Positions 8,540 to 16,867 of a DNA stretch of 64,000 nucleotides are shown here, in pieces. A program made the position numbers and the translations under genes. How positions within the stretch are numbered: position 1 is the stretch's first letter; the number at the start of each line of letters is the position of its first letter. The notes beneath the pieces were generated by a model, which was not told the origin of the DNA, made no database searches, and saw only the letters and a program-made list of their open reading frames with translations. Source of the stretch: Actinomycetes bacterium (GTDB taxonomy: Bacteria; Actinomycetota; Acidimicrobiia; Acidimicrobiales; RAAP-2); NCBI GenBank assembly GCA_021844425.1, contig JAKBTL010000005.1, positions 1-64,000 on the forward strand, written 5' to 3'.

Positions 8540-9484
8540 ATGGTCCGGATCCACGGTGACATCCTGATCGAACGCCCTGTTGAAGCGGTGTTCGACTTCG
8601 TGGCCGACGAGCGAAACGAGCCGCGCTTCAACCCGCAGATGGCGACCTCGTCGCTCGAGTCGGACGAGCCCATCGGTGAGGGGAGTCGTTTCCGGACGAC
8701 CTTGCGATCCGTGGGGCGCCTGGTACCCATGACCGTCGAGTTCACCCGCTACGAGCGGCCACGCCGCCTCGGCTCACGATCCCACACGCGAGCGATGCTG
8801 ACCGAGGGGGACCTCACCTTCGAGCCCGAGAGCTCCGGAACCCGGATGCGCTGGTCGTGGGATGTGGAGGTGAGGGGTCCGCTGCGATTCGCCGATGCCC
8901 TCGTCGCGCGCATTGGCGACCGTCAAGAGCGTCGAATCTGGGGAAACCTGAAGGCGCTCCTCGAAGAGGAGGAGCCGGGCGCTGCCGATCCGGGCACGAG
9001 GCTTGATCGGCCGGGTCGCTATCGGCGGCCCCGTGCTGATCGCGGGTCTCTCGTGGTTCCGTCGACGCACCAGAGTGGGATGCCGTCGCTTCGCGAGTCG
9101 GTGACGACGGCCAAGAGGCAGCTGGGGTCACGCTCGAGGCGCCACCGTGACGATCCGCGCGTCGGCAGGATCGTGCACGCCGAGGATGGGAGTGGCCAGG
9201 TCGTCTTGGTCAGCTACCGGTTGTTCGGCGGCTTCGACGTCGGGCTCGGCGCCGGCCACCTCTACCTCGGCGCCGGCCACCTCTACCTCGGCGACGGGTA
9301 CCGTCTCCTCGCGCCGTCCCGGTTCGCTATCTCGGCTCGTCCCTCCCGAAGGCGCCGTCCCAGACGACTGGGCCGATACCTTCGGGAGGTTGCTCGACGC
9401 GAGCGGGGTGGACCGGGCCGCGTGCTTCGGCTGCTCGGCAGGTGGTCCGCCGGCGACGCGATTCGCGCTTCGCCATCCCGATAG
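8540..9484 (+). CDS. SRPBCC (polyketide cyclase-like) protein with non-native C-terminal tail
   Basis: ATG 8540, with GGGAGG 6 bases upstream, begins MVRIHGDILIERPVEAVFDF, the first strand and helix of the START/SRPBCC fold, a helix-grip hydrophobic-ligand pocket. The domain ends at about residue 145 (WGNLKALLEEEE). The remaining 170 codons to 9484 are not related to SRPBCC: they read through an out-of-frame alpha/beta-hydrolase pseudogene. So this is either a fusion by read-through or a gene whose stop codon was lost. Typical family length is about 145 residues. Ligand unknown. Confidence 0.7.
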   Translation: MVRIHGDILIERPVEAVFDFVADERNEPRFNPQMATSSLESDEPIGEGSRFRTTLRSVGRLVPMTVEFTRYERPRRLGSRSHTRAMLTEGDLTFEPESSGTRMRWSWDVEVRGPLRFADALVARIGDRQERRIWGNLKALLEEEEPGAADPGTRLDRPGRYRRPRADRGSLVVPSTHQSGMPSLRESVTTAKRQLGSRSRRHRDDPRVGRIVHAEDGSGQVVLVSYRLFGGFDVGLGAGHLYLGAGHLYLGDGYRLLAPSRFAISARPSRRRRPRRLGRYLREVARRERGGPGRVLRLLGRWSAGDAIRASPSR

Positions 9485-9890
9485 GACGGCGATCCTCCTC
9501 CTTCTCGCCTCGGCGTTCCCGCGGCCTGCCGACAAGCCTCCCCAGCTGTCCGCAGAGCTCATGTACGGCTCCGATCTCTTCCTCTGGGCCTCCAAACAGG
9601 GATCTCCGGCCGCCTTCGCACGAATGCTCGGGATGCCCAAAGGGTTCCGCCCGACCGAGGGCGAGCAGGAGGCCCTGGACTCGGTAGCACTCAGCCCGTT
9701 CCCGGCCAAGTCGCGCAAGAAGGGGGCACTGTTCGACACCTACGTGTCCACTCCTGCCGCGCAGGAGATGCCTCTCGACGGCATCGAAGCACCGACCCTG
9801 GTGATCAACGCGGCGGACGACGGGCTGTCGTCATACGAGAACGCCTTCGCAGCTGCCGCATGCATCCCCAGCGCGCATCGTCGGGTTGTC
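8990..9890 (+). pseudogene. Alpha/beta-hydrolase, membrane-anchored type, several frameshifts
   Basis: Three frames together rebuild a hydrolase. An N-terminal anchor reads LIGRVAIGGPVLIAGLSWFR. A core strand reads GQVVLVSYRLFGGFDVGLGA. The rest reads PPEGAVPDDWADTFGRLLDA, then VDRAACFGCSAGGPPATRFA (nucleophile elbow GCSAG with the serine), then IEAPTLVINAADDGLSSYEN (acid loop). The expected histidine segment is absent because the sequence switches to a different gene after IPSAHRRVVAG. There are at least three frame breaks plus a 21-base duplication. Dead. Confidence 0.7.
9248..9289 (+). repeat. 21-base tandem duplication in the hydrolase pseudogene
   Basis: Two exact adjacent copies (9248-9268, 9269-9289) encode GAGHLYL twice. 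Family members have this segment once, so the second copy is a recent slippage duplication that keeps frame. Confidence 0.85.
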
Positions 9891-9894
9891 GCCG

Positions 9895-10330
9895 GCGTGC
9901 TGTACGCCGCGGCCGACTTTGCCCTACTCATGGGCGTCGTCACGGCGGAGACGAAGTACCCGGCGTGGTGGCGTTGGTTGACCAGAGAGGAGATCATCGA
10001 CCTCGGTGGCACGTGGCCTCCACACCCGGGCGTCACCCAGCTGGTCGCCACGATCATCGACGTCACCATGATTGTGATCGGCGAACTGCTGGTCGCGGTG
10101 TGGGCGGCGTCGCAGCACCATCGACACCCGGTGCTGCCTTTCGTCTCTGCGCTGTTCGGGATCGGGGTGCTGCCCGCCGGCCTCTTCCCTGGCAACACGG
10201 CCCCCAACCGCTCGTCGTGGGTGGGCTTGGCGGCCACGCCTTCGTTGCCAGGTCGATCGGGACCGGTGCAATCCAACGCTTGGTGGCCGACCCGATCATC
10301 CTCGGCTGCCCTTCCTCGGAGGTCACGTGC
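9895..10330 (+). pseudogene. DUF998-like membrane protein fragment
   Basis: After the hydrolase breaks off, the frame carries VLYAAADFALLMGVVTAETK, then TQLVATIIDVTMIVIGELLV and VSALFGIGVLPAGLFPGNTA. The order (short helix, a YPAW..IIDLGG loop, then paired helices, then FPGN) resembles the DUF998 family. The next expected helix appears in another frame (LVVGGLGGHAFVARSIGTGA). There is no start codon of its own and a frameshift near 10,205. It has probably been joined to the hydrolase by a deletion. Moderate confidence in the family name. Confidence 0.45.
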
Positions 10331-10546
10331 TCGCCGACAGCTCCAAGGCTGCCTGCTCCGAGAGGAAGTCGAGCGCCACGTTTGATCCGAGACCGGGACC
10401 CAGGGGAGAGGAGGTAGCGGCGTGACGCGCCGTGGAAGTACGCCACCGTTTCGCGACCCGAAGGGCGAAGTGGTGGCAGGCAGCATTGCCTAGGGGATCA
10501 GCGCGGGGCCGGCAAGTCATACGACCAGGCCCTCTCTCGATCGTCG

Positions 10547-10771
10547 GTGACGGTCGAGCAGTACAGCTCCGATCTCGACGAGCTGGTCCACCGATTGCGC
10601 GAGCGCCTCGAGAAGCCGCGGGTGGCGATCTTCGGCTCACCGAAAGCCCTATCAGGCCGCCAATGCGCGGCACTCTTGAGCATTGCCGGACCTGTGGGTG
10701 CCCGGAAACCTCGAACGCACTGGGAGCTGTACGACGTCGATCAGGTAGGTCGGTTTTCGCGCCACTGGTAG
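10547..10771 (+). pseudogene. Alpha/beta-hydrolase fragment
   Basis: The first 30 codons read MTVEQYSSDLDELVHRLRER, then LEKPRVAIFG, which is the helix and strand leading into the catalytic elbow of proline-iminopeptidase-like hydrolases. The elbow itself (expected GHSWGS) is replaced by unrelated codons from residue 31 on. A stub left by rearrangement. Confidence 0.4.
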
Positions 10772-11239
10772 CTACGTCTCAGGCTCGGTGGTACCGGAGG
10801 TCGCAGGTCGGATCAGTCAACAACGTGGGCGCATGGCACGCGGGAGGATGTCCCATTTCGCGTGGAATTTGGTGCCGGTACCCAGGATGATATGTGGCGG
10901 TGGCCTCGCGGCTCACTGGCGGTCTCTCCGGTCGTTGACGACGGCCGCAGGCTTCGACGTGGGCAATGAGCCGCCCCAACTGTGCTGTCGCCGTGCGCGC
11001 GTGGAACAGGTGGGCTCGCCTGCCCAAGGTGGAAGCTGACGCCGGCCACAGTGCAGCGACGATCCGCAGCGCACTTCGCCGCTATCGGTGGTGGCCGCCA
11101 TGTCAGATCGGGCGGCCGACTTCGTCGGAGAAGCCGGGCACACTGCAGTGGGCGAGTCGAGCGATGAGGTCGACAAGCGTGAGGGCAGGTTGGCTGGTGT
11201 GAGCAGCTTGCTGGGTCTCGGAGGACGTCGAGCACGGTC
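10772..11239. other. Gene-free stretch
   Basis: About 470 bases with no domain seen on either strand. Minus-strand frames are open but arginine- and serine-rich, as expected for shadow frames in GC-rich DNA. Confidence 0.4.
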
Positions 11240-11925
11240 CTCAGGCGAGGTCGAGCTGGTCGGGAAGGAAGTCATCGGGGTGGACGACCTCGATGTCGAG
11301 CGGCCCGAGCACGTCCATCGGATCGTCGCCGACGGTTGCCGTGACGATGGCATCGGCCCGGCCGCCCATAGCGGCGGCGGCGTGGCGGTCGCCAGCGTCG
11401 GGGAGCGTCACGGTGTGCTCCGGCGTAGTCGGCTTGCGTGCCGTTGTAGAGCCCGAGCTCGTCGGATTCCTCGGTGAGCTGTTCCAGGACAGCCCGACGC
11501 TCCGTGCGGCGGCGGTGCGGGAAGTCGATCACGTCTTGGAGACTGACTCGGCGGTGGCGGTTCGGCTTCTCGAAGGCGGTGGCGCCGTCTTCGAGAAGCT
11601 CGACCAGGGTGGGGAGACTGATCCAGAACAAATCGACCACCTCCTGGGGGGAGAGGAGTCGTCCTTGGGGCGTGACACCTGCGGCCTTCCCCTGACGCAT
11701 GACGTCGACCACCTGGCGCAGGACGCGGTATACCTCGGTGGGAAGCGGGATCTGCTCACCGTCAGGGCCGAGAAGCAGGCCTGGCTCGGTGTGGTCCTCG
11801 AAGAAACGGGCGAGGTGGAGGAGCTGGCCGAGGCCCTCGGGAGGGAAGGCGACGTCCTCGCCGCGCCCGTGGTCGACGGTGGCGGTTGAAGGTTCGCTCG
11901 AGCTCGGCTGGCCTGCGTCATGACC
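11240..11925 (-). pseudogene. Toxin-antitoxin remnant: excisionase-type antitoxin joined to PIN-toxin tail
   Basis: Minus-strand frames rebuild an antitoxin with a helix-turn-helix of the excisionase type: LLSPQEVVDLFWISLPTLVE, LLEDGATAFEKPNRHRRVSL, then RRTERRAVLEQLTEESDELG. The start (ATG near 11,923, MTQASRARAN) is in another frame. About 20 codons after the antitoxin end, a third frame gives ADAIVTATVGDDPMDVLGPL then DIEVVHPDDFLPDQLDLA, the C-terminal end of a PIN-domain ribonuclease toxin. The toxin's N-terminus and catalytic acids are deleted. It was once an antitoxin-toxin operon; now neither part is intact. Confidence 0.55.
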
Positions 11926-11929
11926 TCAA

Positions 11930-12507
11930 TGATCACAGGAGTCGAAAAGAACGAAAGCCGCCGCCGGGTGGGCTGCATCCGGGCCTCGGTCGGACCCGTT
12001 ATCAGCCGTCGATGATCGCCACAGGTTCTGACCCTGAGCAGGTACTGGGCCGGGGCAGTTCCCTATGCAGGGTCCGCGCCCTGCACATTCGCCACACCAG
12101 AGGAGGGAAGCCAGCCGGGTGGGTGATGTCGCGTCCACAGCAAGTTGTAGATCCTCGCGCCTCTCGGGCCGGATGTCCTGGGCGTTAGTGCTGTGTCGTG
12201 ACATTCCCACGGCATGCGCAACTTCGACGACTACCGCCTGCGTCTCTTGCTTCACTCGGGCGTCCAATGGGACACTCGTCCAACTGCACGAATCAGAGCG
12301 CGTCACCCACGCCTCGTCGCGTAGAGCCCCATTGGTACGCGCTCGACCGGGCAAGCGCCGTTGAGCCCGAGCTCCCGCCCGATCCGGAGGTGGTCGAGCG
12401 GCTGGGGATGCTTCGTCGTGAGGGGCGGGTCGTGCCGAGCTCGGAGATCCACTACAGCGAGTTGCGAGAGAACCCCAGACACCGCCTTGTTGTCGAGGCG
12501 GGCGCGG
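11930..12507. other. Poorly coding stretch with one unplaced ORF
   Basis: No known domain. A plus-strand frame (12,198-12,548) ends in a protein-like stretch, ELPPDPEVVERLGMLRREGR and VVPSSEIHYSELRENPRHRL, but its first 55 codons are low quality and it converges on the next gene. It could be the 3' part of a small uncharacterised gene. Confidence 0.35.
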
Positions 12508-12915
12508 TCATAGAGGAGCTTTTCGCGTGCGTTTTTGCCCCCTGTTGACGCGTGGCCTCGCGACGATGCGACAGGGGATCTCGGCGTCCTCGTCGAGGTG
12601 GTAGCTGGCGCAGATCCGGTGGTAGCCGTCGGCGACCCACAGCGGGTCGCCCCGCACGAGCAGGACCGGGGAGAGCTTCGTGCCGGCCTTCACCTTCGCC
12701 AGGTCCTTTGCCACCTCGGGGTCGTCGAGCGGCAGGAGAGGGAGGCCGGCCGCCCGGAGGATGTCCTTGGCCTTGTAGCGCGCGGCGTCAGGCTCGTCCC
12801 CCAGCGCCTTGGCGGTCTTCTTCGCCTCGCCGGGGTCGACTAGGAGGGATAGGTAGCTGCGGGCTGCGGGGTAGTCCTGCTCCTCGGGCTCGTCCTTCCA
12901 GTGCTCACTGGTCAC
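12508..12915 (-). CDS. Small uncharacterised ParB-like-fold protein beside aquaporin
   Basis: GTG 12,915 starts a 135-residue soluble protein (TSEHWKDEPEEQDYPAARSY). A central helical part (DEPDAARYKAKDILRAAGLP) leads into LLVRGDPLWVADGYHRICAS, a pattern like the ParB/Srx nucleotide-binding loop in which ADGYHR takes the place of GERR. It ends in a basic tail. The start overlaps the end of the aquaporin gene by 11 bases, so both are probably co-transcribed. The first codons fit better here than the longer upstream frame, which lies inside the aquaporin gene. Function not known. Confidence 0.75.
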   Translation of the reverse strand: MTSEHWKDEPEEQDYPAARSYLSLLVDPGEAKKTAKALGDEPDAARYKAKDILRAAGLPLLPLDDPEVAKDLAKVKAGTKLSPVLLVRGDPLWVADGYHRICASYHLDEDAEIPCRIVARPRVNRGQKRTRKAPL

Positions 12916-13768
12916 GGCTGGTCCCTCCTGCTCCTGTTCCTGGTGCCCGGGTCTCGGGGAAGTTGTCGTCGGGGGTCTCCCCCTGGGCCGCGACGTTGGC
13001 GGCCAAGCTCGGAGGTCCGCGCAGGATCCAGGCGACGCCGACCGCGAGAAGGCCACCGGCGATCGGTCCGGCGATGTAGGCCCACCAACTCGTCCAGTCG
13101 CCGGCGAGGAGCTCTGGGCCGAAGGAGCGGGCGGGGTTCATCGACGCCCCGCTGATGGGAGCCGCCCACAGCCCGGCGAGGGCGATGTACCCGCCGACTG
13201 CGAGCGCGGCGTTGGCGCCCACGTTGCGCGCCCCGGAAGCGGTTCCGAGGATGACGCTCACGAGGCCGAGGGTGAGGAGCGCCTCGACGACGAGCGCCGT
13301 GCCCGAGGAGATCCCCGGGCCGGGCAGCGTCGCCCCCAGATGGCCGACGGTGCCGAAGAGCGCCCGCAGGAGGAGCGACGCAGCGGCGGCTCCGGTCAGC
13401 TGGGCGAGGATGTAGCCCGGCACCCGACCCCAGGGGAAGTTGCCCCGGACGGCGAAGGACAGGGTTACCGCCGGGTTCAGGTGGGCGCCGCTCACCATGC
13501 CCATGAAATAGATGATCGCCATCACCATGAGGCCCGGCGCGACGACCTGGGCGTCGAGGGGGACCTGGCCGTGGGAGACGGCGTCGACGACCGGAGCACC
13601 GGCGGCCACCACGACGAGCAGGAAGGTGCCGAGCACCTCGGAGAAGAGGCGCCGCCACTCGTGGCGCCCGGCGCGCGGGTCGCGCACCCAGGGCGGCTCG
13701 GCCTCGCGCGGTCCCCGGCCGAGGAGGGTCCCTCGCTCGAGGCTCACCTCTCCTCGGTCATCGACCAT
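12905..13768 (-). CDS. Aquaporin / MIP-family channel
   Basis: A 287-residue major intrinsic protein with six transmembrane helices and both half-helix NPA motifs: HLNPAVT (NPA at 98-100) and SMNPARS (NPA at 211-213). The arginine after the second NPA, part of the selectivity filter, is present. A 40-residue charged N-terminus precedes helix 1. The loop lacks the extra residues typical of glycerol facilitators, so water (AqpZ-like) is the more likely substrate, though CO2 or small solutes cannot be excluded. It overlaps the small downstream gene. Confidence 0.9.
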   Translation of the reverse strand: MVDDRGEVSLERGTLLGRGPREAEPPWVRDPRAGRHEWRRLFSEVLGTFLLVVVAAGAPVVDAVSHGQVPLDAQVVAPGLMVMAIIYFMGMVSGAHLNPAVTLSFAVRGNFPWGRVPGYILAQLTGAAAASLLLRALFGTVGHLGATLPGPGISSGTALVVEALLTLGLVSVILGTASGARNVGANAALAVGGYIALAGLWAAPISGASMNPARSFGPELLAGDWTSWWAYIAGPIAGGLLAVGVAWILRGPPSLAANVAAQGETPDDNFPETRAPGTGAGGTSRDQ

Positions 13769-13949
13769 GCCAAGACGCTACGCCCTCTTCTCTCCATTGC
13801 GGGGCTGGGCGCCTATGCGGAACAAGTTGTAGTGGAACGGCCGGCGCGCGTCAGCGGGAAAGATGGTGGATCGTGCATCGTGGCGATGTACGGAGCCACA
13901 CGCAGAGAGAGCCGACCGTGCCAGCGAGAGATCGAAGCGAGACGAGGCT

Positions 13950-14040
13950 CATCTTCCTCGGTCTCGACGTCTCGAAGAGCTCGATCGCCGTCTTGAAGAG
14001 TCCAACAAGCCGAGCCACGTCCCTGGACGTGAACACAGCT
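13950..14040 (+). pseudogene. IS110-family transposase N-terminal scrap
   Basis: The stretch ETRLIFLGLDVSKSSIAVLK is the beginning of an IS110 DEDD transposase (F-x-G-x-D-V-S/H-K-x-x). The aspartate of the first catalytic motif is visible. After about 20 residues the frame loses homology. Nothing else of the element is recognisable. Confidence 0.5.
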
Positions 14041-14198
14041 CGATGCCGAGGCGCTCAGGACCGGAAGCGCTCGCGGCGTGTGGCACTGAACGGATCGAGC
14101 GGCAGCGTACGCGCGCCGACCGTCGCTCCCTCGATGCCGATCCATTGCGCACGGCGCAACGGTTGGCGCGGTGGACCGCGGACAGCGGGATTATGAAG

Positions 14199-14481
14199 CG
14201 ACACCCTTCGCCCGTGGGGAGCGAATGGACGTGAGTACCGTCTCGATGTCGATCGAGGCGAAGACGTGGTCGAAACCGGTGGTGAACTTGGTGTCGCTGT
14301 GACGGATGTGGAAGCGCACCTGGTTGCCGTCATCTTCGAGCTCGGAGCAGACGGTGCGCGCCGCCCGGGTTACCCACGACCCGTTTGGGTTCGCGCTCAC
14401 GCCGAGGAGGTGGACGACGTGCCGCTCCACGGCGTCCATGCCCACGGCGTCCATCCGACGGACCCGGACACCTTCGAGCAC
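14199..14481 (-). pseudogene. Integrase-core (rve) transposase fragment
   Basis: Reads HLLGVSANPNGSWVTRAART, VCSELEDDGNQVRFHIRHSD, then TKFTTGFDHVFASIDIETVL. This is the middle of the DDE integrase core of IS3/IS481-like elements, and the SDTKFT aspartate is the second catalytic residue. The N-terminal DNA-binding part and the third acid (E) are missing. Same kind of element as the fragment at the window's left edge. Confidence 0.6.
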
Positions 14482-14623
14482 GCGACGTGTCAGGCGGTGG
14501 AGGAAAGAAAGCCACGCGGCGAGCGAGCCTGTCCGTGGTCATCGGCGCCGGTCAAGAGGCCATCACAGCTAGACCCTGCAGGCGACTTGCGAGGTCGGGT
14601 ACGACAGGTCAGATCATTGACCC

Positions 14624-14884
14624 ATGGCCGACGTAAAGGCGTTCTCCGACGTGACGGCGCACCTCTCCGAGCTGGCCGAGCTGGCCGAGCGGGTGGAGCG
14701 AGAGCATGAGCGGATCCTGGTGACGAGCAACGGCCGGCCGTCCTTCGTGCTCATGGGCCCCGACGACCTCGACTCGCTCGAGGAGACGCTCGACGTCCTC
14801 GGAGACCCAGAGCTCGTGGCCTCGCTCGCAAGGTCGAGGGCGGAACAGGAGGCAGGAGAGTCATTGCCCTTGCCGAAGGCTTGA
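14624..14884 (+). CDS. Phd/YefM-type antitoxin
   Basis: An 86-residue protein starting MADVKAFSDVTAHLSELAEL. The middle HERILVTSNGRPSFVLMGPD is the strand pair of the Phd/YefM fold, and the C-terminus ETLDVLGDPELVASLARSRA is the toxin-wrapping helix. It would dimerise, bind its own promoter and neutralise a RelE/ParE-type toxin. Only a stub of the toxin follows (14,889), so this is an orphan antitoxin. There is a 6-base insertion-like duplication (ELAELAE) in the first helix. Confidence 0.8.
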   Translation: MADVKAFSDVTAHLSELAELAERVEREHERILVTSNGRPSFVLMGPDDLDSLEETLDVLGDPELVASLARSRAEQEAGESLPLPKA

Positions 14885-14888
14885 CCGG

Positions 14889-14945
14889 GTGTACGAGGTC
14901 CGGAACACCCCCCGAGGGGTGCGGGCTTGCGGCAGGTGGTGTTGG
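14889..14945 (+). pseudogene. RelE-type toxin stub
   Basis: Five bases after the antitoxin stop codon a GTG opens VYEVRNTPRGVRACGRW, which resembles the first strand and helix of RelE-family mRNA interferases (YEVRxTPxAxRAL). It stops matching after 17 codons and runs into the intergenic region before the sulfur operon. All catalytic residues are absent. Confidence 0.4.
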
Positions 14946-14979
14946 CAGTCACGTCCTTGGAACCGGTGATTGCCCACCG

Positions 14980-15615
14980 TCAGGCGATGGCCTGGTCGAG
15001 CAGGCGACGGGCTTCGTCGAGGTGGCCTGCCTGGACGAGCTCGAGGAGGGGGCCGCTGAGGATGGTGTGCCAGTCGACCGACCCGGTCGCCCGGCCCGAC
15101 TCTTGGATGGTGCGGCGGGCGTCGGCGATGACCTCGGCGAGCTCCCCGAGCCGTTCGCCCAACGCCTGGGCGATCTGGGAGCGCAGCCAGGTGGCAAGGG
15201 CGGGGCTGGCTCCCCCGGTGGACACGGCCACGGTCACCGACCCGTCACGATGGATGGCGGGGAGGAGGAACGTGCAGTGGGCGGGGTCGTCGGCGCTGTT
15301 GACCCATACCTTCGCGGCGTCGGCGTCGGCTGCGACCGTCGCGTCGACCCCGGGTATTCCGGTGGCGGCGAAGACCAGCCGGTAGCTGGCCGCTTCACCC
15401 CGCCGGTAGGGGCGGCGCTCGACCGCCACGTCGCGCTCGGAGGCGATCCGCTCGACGTCGGGGTCGACCCTTGGCGCGACGACGGTCACCTGGGCGTCGG
15501 CGCGCGCCAGCCCCTCGATCTTGCGGGCCGCCACCGGGCCGCCGCCTACCACGAGACATGGCTGGCGGGCGATCAGCAGGCCGACGGGGTAGACGGGCGG
15601 TCGGTCGGGGGGCAT
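14980..15615 (-). CDS. sirC: Precorrin-2 dehydrogenase / sirohydrochlorin ferrochelatase
   Basis: A 211-residue siroheme enzyme equivalent to Met8p or the N-terminal half of CysG. It oxidises precorrin-2 with NAD+ and may insert iron to make siroheme, the cofactor of the sulfite reductase encoded across the divergent promoter. The NAD site is LVVGGGPVAARKIEGLARAD (about 21-40). The family stretch WVNSADDPAHCTFLLPAIHR contains the usual catalytic aspartate, and a dimerisation or helical C-domain follows (STGGASPALATWLRSQI). It is five bases downstream of mini-cysN on the same transcript. Whether it chelates iron itself is unknown. Confidence 0.9.
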   Translation of the reverse strand: MPPDRPPVYPVGLLIARQPCLVVGGGPVAARKIEGLARADAQVTVVAPRVDPDVERIASERDVAVERRPYRRGEAASYRLVFAATGIPGVDATVAADADAAKVWVNSADDPAHCTFLLPAIHRDGSVTVAVSTGGASPALATWLRSQIAQALGERLGELAEVIADARRTIQESGRATGSVDWHTILSGPLLELVQAGHLDEARRLLDQAIA

Positions 15616-15620
15616 CTCGG

Positions 15621-16016
15621 TCAGGCGCCGCCGACCGGCGCCGCTGCCGGGTCGGCCAGCTGCGGCGGGTCCACCATCCCGGCCGCCACGGTGGCGTTGG
15701 TGGCCTCGTCGACGAGGACGAAGCTGCAGGGGATCCGGTCGCTCCGGTAGGGATCGACTGCGAGGGGGGAGCCGACGGCGAGCACGGCGACGCCGATGTC
15801 ACGGCGTGCCGACGCGGCGACCACCGCCGCGACCTGGTCGTCGAACGGCTGGCGGGTGTCGAAGTGGAGCCTGCCGACGAGCGTCGACTTCACGTCGTCG
15901 AGCGAGCCCACCGCGGCGAAGCGCGGCAGGTCCATCGCCTCTTTGGTACCGAGGCCGGTTGACGGCGTGCCGCCCGCGGTCGGGAAGGCGACCCGGTGGC
16001 TGGGGTGCGGGGTCAT
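15621..16016 (-). CDS. cysN: Miniature CysN (sulfate adenylyltransferase GTPase subunit) with internal deletion
   Basis: Only 131 residues, where CysN has 430 or more. The N-terminal 70 residues match the GTPase start (PRFAAVGSLDDVKSTLVGRL and the DTRQPFDDQ stretch). The frame then jumps directly to the extreme C-terminus of CysN (GSPLAVDPYRSDRIPCSFVL and VDEATNATVAAGM). The G2-G5 motifs and barrel domain, about 300 residues, are missing, yet the frame is open. The P-loop has V42 in place of the glycine of GSVDDGKST, so GTP hydrolysis is not expected. ATGA overlap with cysD. Either a frame-preserving deletion pseudogene or a repurposed small partner. Confidence 0.75.
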   Translation of the reverse strand: MTPHPSHRVAFPTAGGTPSTGLGTKEAMDLPRFAAVGSLDDVKSTLVGRLHFDTRQPFDDQVAAVVAASARRDIGVAVLAVGSPLAVDPYRSDRIPCSFVLVDEATNATVAAGMVDPPQLADPAAAPVGGA

Positions 16017-16789
16017 GGCTGGAAGTACTCCTCGGCCACGATCTCTTCGACGCTGGCGGCCGCCGATCGCACCGCACCGGTGCAGGCGGCGTCGCCGACG
16101 GTGCGGAAGCGCACGGTCTCGGTCGCCGCCTCCTCGCCGGGGCCGGGCCGGACCCGCTCGCTCAGCGCCAGAAGCATGCCGTCGCGCTCGACGACGGGGC
16201 GGCGGTGCGCGAAGTAGATCGAGGGCAGCTCGATGCTTTCTCGGGCGGCGTACTGCCAGATGCAGAGCTCGGTCCACTCCGAGAAGGGGGACGCCCGCAC
16301 CCGCTCTTTCTCTTTGGCGCGGGCCTTGTCCTCGTCGCGGCGCGCCCCGCCGAAGCGGGCGTCGAAGCCGTGCTCGGCGATGGCGTCGAGCACGGTCGTT
16401 GTCTGCAGGCGGTTGCGGCTGGCGGCGGGTCCGGGATCGGGGACCCGGTCGCGCTCGATCGACGCCTGCACGTTCGCCACGATGAGCCGCTCGCCGAGCT
16501 CGGCGATGCGGCGCTCACGGAAGGCGAGGACCTCGTCGAAGTCGTGCCCGGTGTCCACGTGGAGGACCGGGAACGGGAAGCCCCCCGGACGAGACGCCTT
16601 GGCCGCCAGGTGCGCCAAGACGGCCTGGTCCTTCCCCCCGCTGAAGAGCAGCACCGGCCGCTCGGCCTCGGCAGCCACCTCACGCACGGCGAAGATGGCG
16701 TGCGACTCGAGCGGGTCGAGGTGGTCGACCGACCGGCTCGTCCCCGAAGGCGCGTCGAGGCGGTCGGTCGTCGTGGTGTCGATGATCAT
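16013..16789 (-). CDS. cysD: Shortened CysD (sulfate adenylyltransferase small subunit)
   Basis: A 258-residue member of the ATP-pyrophosphatase CysD family, which normally has about 300 and forms APS from ATP and sulfate. The PP-loop reads FSGGKDQ (50-55), with Q for the usual serine. FPVLHVDTGHDFDEVLAFRE and the FGGARRDEDKARAKE segment are kept. About 35 residues expected before SEWTELCIWQYAARESIELP (the WDPKNQRPELWN region) are missing, as are about 25 near the end, where EEIVAEEYFQP joins two distant parts. The first gene of the minus-strand sulfur operon. Activity is doubtful given these losses and the broken CysN. Confidence 0.8.
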   Translation of the reverse strand: MIIDTTTTDRLDAPSGTSRSVDHLDPLESHAIFAVREVAAEAERPVLLFSGGKDQAVLAHLAAKASRPGGFPFPVLHVDTGHDFDEVLAFRERRIAELGERLIVANVQASIERDRVPDPGPAASRNRLQTTTVLDAIAEHGFDARFGGARRDEDKARAKEKERVRASPFSEWTELCIWQYAARESIELPSIYFAHRRPVVERDGMLLALSERVRPGPGEEAATETVRFRTVGDAACTGAVRSAAASVEEIVAEEYFQP

Positions 16790-16867
16790 GGTGTCGTCGT
16801 CTCCGGCTGGGGCTGTCGGGCCCGGTGTCCGGACGGCCCCTAGAGGCCACCGAGCGCCGGAACCAAA

